Shown piece by piece: positions 54,705-62,094 of a stretch of 64,000 bases of DNA. Each line of letters starts with the position of its first letter. Position 1 is the stretch's first letter. The notes under the pieces are model-generated. The model was not told the origin of the DNA. It made no database searches and saw only the letters and a list, made by a program, of their open reading frames with translations. Made by a program: the position numbers and the translations under genes. The stretch is from contig NZ_JAPVOT010000003.1 of the NCBI RefSeq assembly GCF_027257845.1, positions 62,001 through 126,000 of the forward strand, written 5' to 3'. The stretch is from Alteromonas sp. BMJM2. GTDB lineage: Bacteria; Pseudomonadota; Gammaproteobacteria; Enterobacterales; Alteromonadaceae.

Positions 54705-55967
54705 ATGCAGCAACATGTGCTGGTCATTGAAAATGGCGACAACAACCTTGAGATCATTTCCAAGCTCGTAAGGCGCGCAGGACTCACGCCTGTGGGCGCG
54801 ACATCGCTTACCGAAGGCAGAGCCCGCTTTGCGCAAAACACACCAGAAACCTTTTTATGCGCCATCGTAGCGTACTCATTGCCAGACGCGCCAAAAGGCG
54901 AAGCTATCGATTTTGCCATTGACGCTTATGTCCCTACCATTGCCACAACAGAAAGCTTAGACACCCTTACTCGCGACAAAGTGCTTGAAAGGGATGTGGT
55001 CGACTACATCCCTAAAGAAAACGCGCAGAATTACGACTACCTCATTCGCTTAATATCTCGTCTTGAAAAGAATAAATCTACCGGCGTAGTGGTAGTCAGT
55101 ACCAATAGAGTGCAACGAACACGCACCTTATCGTTACTTGAGCGCCATAACTTTGTGGTATACGAATGCCTTACCGCCAGTGAGGCCATGACGACCCTGT
55201 CGACACACAAACACATTAGACTTGTTATTACCGACAATACACTTCCTGATATGTCCGGTACCGTATTTGTTGCCAGTCTTCGTAAAGCATTTTCAAAAGA
55301 GCAATTAGCGGTGATGGGCATTGCCGGCGGTCAGGGTATGCTGATGTCTGCCCACTTTATTAAAAGCGGAGCCAATGACTTTTTGCGTATCCCCTATTGT
55401 CACGAAGAGTTTTTATGCCGGGTTATGCAAAATGTGGAATACATTGAAAGCGTTGAAGCAATAAGGCGCGCTGCAAATACCGATTATTTAACCGGCCTGC
55501 CAAATAGAAGACATTTCTTTTATACCGTTACCATGGGGCACCAGCAGCTGTCCGACAACCATGCACTGGCACTCATTGATTTAGATTTCTTCAAGGCAAT
55601 TAACGATACTCATGGGCATGACGCTGGAGATGCGGTATTAAAAGCCGTTGCTGCACTCATTGAGTTTTATTTTCCCGACGAAATCATTTCGCGATTTGGC
55701 GGTGAAGAGTTTTGTATTTACTTACCAAATACACCATTCGAAGAGGCCTGCAAACGCTTAGATGACTTTAGAAAAGTAGTGAAAAATGAATCTATCGAAC
55801 TTCCAAGGGGGACTACCCACGTCACATGCAGTATTGGTATGAGCGGCGTCTTGACCCAGCGAATCGATAACCTCATCAGCGACGCCGATAAGCAGCTTTA
55901 TGCAGCTAAAAACAGTGGCCGTAACAAGGTGATGTTTGACGAGTCGCTACACGCCATCCATCAGTAG
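54705..55967 (+). CDS. Diguanylate cyclase with two receiver-like domains
   Basis: This 420-aa protein would make c-di-GMP. The first receiver-like domain (about 1-120) lacks the phosphoacceptor Asp (CAIVAYSLPD). The second (about 125-245) keeps an Asp in VITDNTLPDMSG. The GGDEF domain (about 260-420) has DYLTGLPNRRHF, DLDFFKAINDTHGHDAGD and the active site SRFGGEEFCIY. The inhibitory RxxD site is YFPD, so product inhibition is probably lost. The ATG 54705 has only a weak ribosome site; TTG 54696 is possible. It lies 40 bases after uvrD. Confidence 0.88.
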   Translation: MQQHVLVIENGDNNLEIISKLVRRAGLTPVGATSLTEGRARFAQNTPETFLCAIVAYSLPDAPKGEAIDFAIDAYVPTIATTESLDTLTRDKVLERDVVDYIPKENAQNYDYLIRLISRLEKNKSTGVVVVSTNRVQRTRTLSLLERHNFVVYECLTASEAMTTLSTHKHIRLVITDNTLPDMSGTVFVASLRKAFSKEQLAVMGIAGGQGMLMSAHFIKSGANDFLRIPYCHEEFLCRVMQNVEYIESVEAIRRAANTDYLTGLPNRRHFFYTVTMGHQQLSDNHALALIDLDFFKAINDTHGHDAGDAVLKAVAALIEFYFPDEIISRFGGEEFCIYLPNTPFEEACKRLDDFRKVVKNESIELPRGTTHVTCSIGMSGVLTQRIDNLISDADKQLYAAKNSGRNKVMFDESLHAIHQ

Positions 55968-56037
55968 CCACTGGTTTTTCATTACACTAACGTATCTACG
56001 CCCACGAATTTCACCTTTCTTATACTTCACGCATAGC

Positions 56038-57030
56038 CTATTTATCTTGCTCTGCGACTTGAAGCTCTGAAGCTTGAAGTTCTGAATTTTGAAGCTCTGC
56101 CGCTTGAAGCGCAGCAGCTCGCGCTTGCTGTCGCTGTCTGCGAAAGTTGTAAATAGAGTCTGCACTAAATACAGCCAGTGCCAGCCACACAAACGCAAAG
56201 GTGGTTAGCCTTGCCTCTTCCAGCGGTTCGCCGTAGAGATAAACCGCTAAAATAAACATCAGTGTTGGACCAATATATTGGAAGAACCCTAAGGTGGAAT
56301 ACATGATACGCCTTGCCGCAGCGGTAAAGCACAATAGCGGCGCAGTGGTCACGATACCGGCGGCGAAGATAAGCAGGTTTAAGTCGATGCTATTGTTAAA
56401 TAAGTTGCTGTATTGTGACCCGTAAAGCACCCAGTACCCTATGGCCAGCGGCGATAGCATGAGTGTCTCGATAAATAAACCTGGCAGAGAATCTACTGCC
56501 ACCTGCTTACGCAGCAAGCCATACACACTGAAACTTGATGCCAATACCAGCGCAATCCATGGTATTTCACCATAGGAAAGCACCAAAATACCGACGCCCA
56601 CTACCGCTAAAATAACCGCCGTTCTCTGCAGATTGCGAAGCCGTTCGCCTAAGAATACCCGCCCTAAAAACACATTAATAAGCGGATTAATGTAATAGCC
56701 TAAGCTGGCGTCGAGTAGGTGGTCGTTGTTTATGGCCCAAATAAACAGTAACCAATTAGCCCCTAGCAATAGGCCAGCGAAAAAAAGAATGACCATCACC
56801 CGCTTATTTTTTAATGCGGATATCACCTTAGGCCATTGCTTGAGTACAGCGATAAACCCCACAAGCAATACCACCGACCAAATGACGCGATGCATTAATA
56901 TTTCGGCAGCGGGAAGTACCATTAACTGTTTAAAATAAACAGGTGCGACGCCCCACATACTGTAAGCGGCTATCGCACAGATAACGCCCACTTGGGCGGC
57001 AGAAGCTGGCTTAGACAATGATAACTCCAA
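56038..57030 (-). CDS. rarD: EamA/RarD-family membrane transporter
   Basis: This 330-aa inner-membrane protein has about ten hydrophobic helices. It starts with GVICAIAAYSMWGVAPVYFKQL and contains EILMHRVIWS, typical of RarD in the drug/metabolite transporter superfamily. The substrate is unknown. The last 30 residues form a repetitive LQ-A-E tail (ALQAAELQNSELQASELQV) encoded by four 15-base repeats, absent from the usual RarD length. Confidence 0.88.
   Translation of the reverse strand: MELSLSKPASAAQVGVICAIAAYSMWGVAPVYFKQLMVLPAAEILMHRVIWSVVLLVGFIAVLKQWPKVISALKNKRVMVILFFAGLLLGANWLLFIWAINNDHLLDASLGYYINPLINVFLGRVFLGERLRNLQRTAVILAVVGVGILVLSYGEIPWIALVLASSFSVYGLLRKQVAVDSLPGLFIETLMLSPLAIGYWVLYGSQYSNLFNNSIDLNLLIFAAGIVTTAPLLCFTAAARRIMYSTLGFFQYIGPTLMFILAVYLYGEPLEEARLTTFAFVWLALAVFSADSIYNFRRQRQQARAAALQAAELQNSELQASELQVAEQDK
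56058..56117 (-). repeat. Four 15-base tandem repeats in the rarD 3' end
   Basis: Plus-strand units of the type CTTGAAGCTCTGAAG begin at 56058, 56073, 56088 and 56103. They encode a five-residue repeat close to SELQA. Length variation by slippage would stay in frame. Confidence 0.75.
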
Positions 57031-57166
57031 AACGAAACAGGCTATAAGCGCGCTATTGTTTAGTACAACGCTATTTTACACAAGCGCTCAGTTGTGCTTG
57101 CGGCCCAAAGTGTTATATAAACGGGTTAAACACCGTTAACCCTGCCAGTGAGTATGGTTTAGTGCA

Positions 57167-58504
57167 TTAGAGCAAAAATAATGTACCAAGCCCCAAGAAG
57201 GCCACAAAGCCTACGATATCTGTTACCGTTGTTAAAATAACCGACCCCGACAGCGCAGGATCTATTTTCAATTTATCTAAAACAATCGGCACAAATACAC
57301 CGGCAATAGCCGCCGCCACAATATTGAATAAAATAGCTAAGCAAATAACCACGCCCAGCATCACATCGGTAAACCAAAAATAGGCAACAATACCAATAAC
57401 CAAGGCCCATATAACGCCATTAACGCCGCCCACTTTTAGCTCTTTGATCATCAATGCTTTAATATTGGCTGGAGTCACCTGCCCTAATGCCAAACCTCGC
57501 ACTATAAGGGTTAGCGTTTGACTACCCGCAATACCACCCATACTTGCTACTACAGGCATAAGTACTGCCAGTGCAACCACCTGCTGAAGCGTGGCTTCAA
57601 ACAAGCCAATAAACCACGATGCCATAAATGCAGTAAGTAAGTTAATACCCAGCCAAAGCGCCCTATTTCTGGCACTTTTCGCCACGGGAGAGAACAAATC
57701 TTCGTCTTCATCCATACCTGCTGAAGCCATGACCTGACGCTCGTAGAACTCATTCACTAATTCGCTGGCCGCAGTAATATCTAACCTGCCAAGCAAGGTA
57801 TTATTTTCATCCACCACGGGCAGTGACGCTAGCCCCGAGCGCTGCACGATTAGCGATGCATTCATGGCATCGTCATCGCCTTTAAAGGTAGTGATATTTT
57901 CTTCTGCAAGAGACAATAACGCCTTGTCCTCTGATGCAGAAAACAAGTTGTTTATTTTAACGAGTGCCGCAAACTGCCCCGTTCGATTAACAAGGTAAAT
58001 ACTGTCGCAGTGCTGAGGGATATCTTTTTTCAATAAACGCAATGCCTCTCTAACTTTAGCGTTAGAAGGCAGCACAAGCTGCTCATGGTTTACCCAGTGA
58101 CCTATCTGATTATCGGGAAAAAGTGAGGCTTCTCTAAAGTACTTTCGCTCTTTGGAGTCGAGTGACTCATAGGCCAAATCAACAAGACGTTTGGGTAAAG
58201 AGTCGAGAAGCTCAAGTAAATCATCGGCGTAAATGTCGGCAAAAATGGACGCCCATTCGTTGTGCGGCGTATTATCGATAAGAATTTCACGGGGGTCGCT
58301 ACGCATCTCAACCAATACGTTCAGCTTTTGCTCTCGCGGAATTCCCTCCCACACCACAAGTCGTGGTTCAACAGGCAACGATTCTAACAGCGTAGCAATA
58401 TACACATTGTCTTGACCACTTAGCGCCGCTAATAACGACGCTGGGTCATCAGCCATACCTTCGGTAACAATCTCTTCGATTAAATCTGGTAATTGGTCAG
58501 CCAC
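57167..58504 (-). CDS. mgtE: Magnesium transporter MgtE
   Basis: MgtE (445 aa) is an inner-membrane magnesium channel. It has the N-terminal superhelical domain (about 10-125), a CBS pair (about 130-255) that senses magnesium, and five transmembrane helices at the C-terminus with VLMPVVASMGGIAGSQTLTLIVRGLALGQV. A perfect AGGAGG lies just before the ATG. I saw no M-box riboswitch in the 241-base upstream gap. Confidence 0.95.
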   Translation of the reverse strand: MADQLPDLIEEIVTEGMADDPASLLAALSGQDNVYIATLLESLPVEPRLVVWEGIPREQKLNVLVEMRSDPREILIDNTPHNEWASIFADIYADDLLELLDSLPKRLVDLAYESLDSKERKYFREASLFPDNQIGHWVNHEQLVLPSNAKVREALRLLKKDIPQHCDSIYLVNRTGQFAALVKINNLFSASEDKALLSLAEENITTFKGDDDAMNASLIVQRSGLASLPVVDENNTLLGRLDITAASELVNEFYERQVMASAGMDEDEDLFSPVAKSARNRALWLGINLLTAFMASWFIGLFEATLQQVVALAVLMPVVASMGGIAGSQTLTLIVRGLALGQVTPANIKALMIKELKVGGVNGVIWALVIGIVAYFWFTDVMLGVVICLAILFNIVAAAIAGVFVPIVLDKLKIDPALSGSVILTTVTDIVGFVAFLGLGTLFLL

Positions 58505-58745
58505 ACTATACCTCCTGTTGACACATTCTTTCTCAATCCTACAGCCCTTAGATTATCATGTTGCTGCATATGAGAATATGACGGACTGATTTGTACACGC
58601 GCTTATACGTTTTTGTTTATTCACTCTTTCTTAGGTAGTTATGCTTTATCGCTTGGTTTGATGTTAGGGGCTTGCGCTGAATTTTAGTCTAGTTTTTGCA
58701 AATGCTCCGTGAAGACAGAGCAAAAAAAGCGTAAAATCCCCAACC

Positions 58746-60584
58746 ATGACAACTGCATTAGCCACCACAGAATTATCACCTCGGCCTGACAACACTGTAT
58801 CGCCAGAAAACGTACTCAAAAACGTTTTCGGTTACGGTGAATTTCGCGATGGCCAAGGGGAAGTCATTCACCATGTGTGTAACGGTGGTGACGCACTTGT
58901 ACTACTGCCTACCGGCGGTGGAAAGTCGTTGTGTTATCAAATACCCGCATTAGTTCGCGACGGTACCGCCATTGTGGTGTCGCCACTGATATCCCTAATG
59001 CAAGATCAAGTAGAGCAGCTTAAAGCCCTTGGCGTTAAGGCGGATTATCTCAATTCCACACTAGACGCACAAGCTCAGGCCAATATCAACGATGCGCTCA
59101 TTGCAGGAAAGCTAGATTTACTTTACGTGTCTCCTGAGCGCCTAATGCAGTATTCATTTCAGCAATTACTCAACAGAGCGGAAATTGCCTTATTTGCCAT
59201 TGATGAGGCCCACTGCGTATCTCATTGGGGCCATGACTTTCGTCAAGATTATCGCGCTTTAGGTAAAATAAAATCTCGTTTTTCACATATTCCCGTTATT
59301 GGCTTAACCGCTACTGCAGACACCGCCACTCAAGCCGACATTTTAAGTCAGCTCACGTTACATGAGCCGCTAGTGTACAAAGGCAGTTTCGACAGACCCA
59401 ATATTCGCTACCGGGTTATGTCGAAATACAAAGCCTTCGATCAGGTTGTTAGCTATGTAAAGCAGCAAGAAGGCAGCGGTATTATTTATTGTAATAGCCG
59501 AGCTAAAGTTGACGATTTACACGCCAAGCTATTCAGGCTGGGTTTTCGCTGCGCTGCCTACCATGCCGGCATGGATAGCGATGAACGAGAATTGGTGCAG
59601 CGTCAGTTCCTCAATGACAAAATTGATATTGTGGTAGCAACCGTGGCCTTCGGCATGGGCATCAACAAGTCTAACGTACGTTACGTGGTGCATCACGATG
59701 TACCTCGCAGTGTCGAGAGCTATTATCAGGAAACCGGACGCGCTGGACGGGACGGACTGGAATCGGAAGCGCTTTTATTGTTCGACGAAAAAGATGCCGC
59801 CAGAGTAAGGCAGTGGATTGAACAAGGCGAAAGCGGTGATAGAAATCACATAGAGCTTCAAAAGTTTGCTGCTATGGAAGCCTTTTCAGAAGCGCAAACA
59901 TGTCGACGACAAGTTCTGCTTAATTACTTTTCTCAATTTAGCGATAGTGCCTGCGGTAACTGTGATATTTGTTTAGATCCCCCCAAAATGGTGGATGGCC
60001 TTGTAATAGCCCAAAAAGCCTTATCATGCATTTTGCGTTTATCTCAACAGGCATCAAGCCAATACGTCATTGATGTTTTACGAGGCAAACAGCTTCGCAG
60101 GCTTCAAGAGGCAGGACATCATCAACTTTCCACCTATGGAATAGGAAAGGACAAATCAGACAGTTATTGGCATAACATTTTGAATCAGCTGGTTCATAAA
60201 GGGCTGATACGCGTTGATATTACTGCACATGCGTCGCTGCGCCTTACAGAGGCCTCTCGCCCTGTACTAAAAGGCGAAGTACCGGTACAGCTTGCCGTAC
60301 CGAGACTTGAATTTAAGCCTGACAAAAAAGCCAAACAAGCGCCTGCCAATTACGACCGCACCTTGTTTACGCGACTTAAGCATTTACGCAAAGTGCTGGC
60401 CGAAGAAAACGAAGTGCCGCCGTATGTGGTATTCAGTGACGCGACCTTGGTCGATATGGCCTGTAAACTGCCCGTCACTCGCAATACCTTGCTTGAAGTA
60501 AGCGGTGTTGGGCAAACCAAATTAGAGCGCTACGGCGACGCGTTTATCAAACTTATCGACGACTACATTTCTCGCAACGATTAA
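58746..60584 (+). CDS. recQ: ATP-dependent DNA helicase RecQ
   Basis: RecQ (612 aa) unwinds DNA in recombination and replication restart. It has motif I LLPTGGGKSLCYQIP, IDEAHCVSHWGHDFRQDY, LTATADTATQADI, the zinc ligands CRRQVLLNYF and CGNCDICLDPP, the winged-helix RQC domain and a C-terminal HRDC domain. No LexA box was seen. It converges on the GST gene. Confidence 0.97.
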   Translation: MTTALATTELSPRPDNTVSPENVLKNVFGYGEFRDGQGEVIHHVCNGGDALVLLPTGGGKSLCYQIPALVRDGTAIVVSPLISLMQDQVEQLKALGVKADYLNSTLDAQAQANINDALIAGKLDLLYVSPERLMQYSFQQLLNRAEIALFAIDEAHCVSHWGHDFRQDYRALGKIKSRFSHIPVIGLTATADTATQADILSQLTLHEPLVYKGSFDRPNIRYRVMSKYKAFDQVVSYVKQQEGSGIIYCNSRAKVDDLHAKLFRLGFRCAAYHAGMDSDERELVQRQFLNDKIDIVVATVAFGMGINKSNVRYVVHHDVPRSVESYYQETGRAGRDGLESEALLLFDEKDAARVRQWIEQGESGDRNHIELQKFAAMEAFSEAQTCRRQVLLNYFSQFSDSACGNCDICLDPPKMVDGLVIAQKALSCILRLSQQASSQYVIDVLRGKQLRRLQEAGHHQLSTYGIGKDKSDSYWHNILNQLVHKGLIRVDITAHASLRLTEASRPVLKGEVPVQLAVPRLEFKPDKKAKQAPANYDRTLFTRLKHLRKVLAEENEVPPYVVFSDATLVDMACKLPVTRNTLLEVSGVGQTKLERYGDAFIKLIDDYISRND

Positions 60585-60596
60585 AAACCGAAATGG

Positions 60597-61265
60597 CTAG
60601 GCGTAGGCGTATTCGCCTCCTTTTTCTAGAGCTCGCTGATAGGCTGGTCTTTCATGTACACGCTTAACGTACCCGCGAATTGCTGCGAAATCATCAGCTC
60701 GACCACTCGCAACGAGAGACTCTAACGGGAATATCATTTGTATATCAGCTCCCGTTGGTTCCTCACCCGCAAACCATGTGTTACTGGCAAGGTACGATTC
60801 TACATAGCGAAGGCTCTGCGCCAAGTTAGGGCCGTAATACGCGTTTATGATCCCATCCACTAACTTGTCGGTGATGGGCTTTATGAAAAACGGCTTAGAG
60901 CCTTTCTGACGCGCTTTTTCTAAAACAAGATTAGCCACTAGCGGCGGCATCAAAGACCCTTCAGCAAAATGAAGCCAAAATAGGTAGTCTTGCAACGCTT
61001 TGCCCTCTTCAGGCACAGTAAAGCCAGATTCAGCATGATTACGCACTAAATATTCGACGATAGCGCCAGATTCAGCGATGGCACCATGCGGCGTAGTGAG
61101 TACCGGTGAACGTCCTAGGGGATGGACTGCTCGCAATGAATCGGGCGCCAAATTAGTTTGACTGTCTCGCGCATAAAACGCGATTTTGTATTCAACACCG
61201 AGCTCCTCTAGCAACCACAGAATACGCTGAGAGCGAGAGTTATTTAAATGATGTAGTGTTAACAT
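60597..61265 (-). CDS. Glutathione S-transferase family protein
   Basis: This 222-aa protein has the thioredoxin-fold N-terminal domain with LHHLNNSRSQRILWLLEELGVEY, GRSPVLTTPHGAIAESGAIVEYL (glutathione-binding ES). The all-helical C-domain contains GEEPTGADIQMIFPLES. The SRS segment suggests a Ser-type catalytic site. The substrate is not predictable. Confidence 0.9.
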   Translation of the reverse strand: MLTLHHLNNSRSQRILWLLEELGVEYKIAFYARDSQTNLAPDSLRAVHPLGRSPVLTTPHGAIAESGAIVEYLVRNHAESGFTVPEEGKALQDYLFWLHFAEGSLMPPLVANLVLEKARQKGSKPFFIKPITDKLVDGIINAYYGPNLAQSLRYVESYLASNTWFAGEEPTGADIQMIFPLESLVASGRADDFAAIRGYVKRVHERPAYQRALEKGGEYAYA

Positions 61266-61707
61266 ACCCCTTCCTTAATGTGCGTTGTCATAACGCATAT
61301 AAAAATTATTATTGTTGTGTTGTAGTGTATACATGGATAATCAACGGCAGGTTTACTTCTAACTAGACCTTTATTCATCGATATAATCTCTCGCAAATGC
61401 CTGAACTTGTAAGTGCCGTTCAAAAATTTGCGTTGCTTACATCTATAATTATCATGCCCTTAAAGCAATTTGCGTAAAGCGGATTTGAAAGCGCCCTAGA
61501 TTCATGCTGCATGTAATTGAGGATAAAGTCTGCTTTTCATTAACTATGTCGATATATTATCACTATTAATTAGGCTTACAGTAAATTGAAGCGCGGCGAA
61601 TTAGCTATCCGAAAATCAGCATTAGCATTGCGCCAGCTGTTCATTCAACAGCACCGTATACGTGCACCTTACATAGATAACAGATTAAACTAGCAGGGTT
61701 TCAAATT
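61266..61707. other. Intergenic region between GST and DUF3630 genes
   Basis: This 442-base gap must contain both divergent promoters. I saw no gene, terminator, strong promoter or repeat. Confidence 0.45.
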
Positions 61708-62040
61708 ATGCAGCAGTTACTTGCATCAAGTGTCATCGCAGCGCTTCACAATACTGAGTCAAGCGTTCAGATTGCCCTTCAACTGCCTACTACGCCGCTA
61801 AAAACCGAGCAATGGCTGACTCAGTTTGTGTCACTATTTCATTTTCAAGCTTCACAAGCTGATTGGGGTGCTGATAGGTTTCAAGTGGTGTTAACCTCTT
61901 TAAAAGGACAACAGCCATTTCAGTGTTTATTATGTATAGAATGGCTATGCGAAGCGATATGGCTTGAGCCTGTCGGCAGCGAACAACATCCTAAAATCAT
62001 TAGCAATTATCTTAAAGAACAGGGCGATGACCTTTTATAA
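61708..62040 (+). CDS. DUF3630-type small protein of unknown function
   Basis: This 110-aa protein has a hydrophobic N-terminal half and the segment WLTQFVSLFHFQASQADWGADRFQVV, which I associate with DUF3630 proteins of Vibrio, Shewanella and Alteromonas. It is cytoplasmic. A weak AGGG lies 10 bases before the ATG. It precedes a membrane diguanylate cyclase by 55 bases. Confidence 0.65.
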   Translation: MQQLLASSVIAALHNTESSVQIALQLPTTPLKTEQWLTQFVSLFHFQASQADWGADRFQVVLTSLKGQQPFQCLLCIEWLCEAIWLEPVGSEQHPKIISNYLKEQGDDLL

Positions 62041-62094
62041 ACTTCACTGCAAACTTACATTTCTTTGTTGTCACCTATGAATTACTATTAAGAA

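Noticed and set aside
57123..57142. GGGTTAA...TTAACCC inverted repeat as mgtE terminator
   Set aside because: The stem is short and AT-rich and no T-run follows on either strand.
58505..58745. Magnesium riboswitch (M-box) upstream of mgtE
   Set aside because: No M-box-like conserved segments or large paired domain could be found in the 241-base leader.
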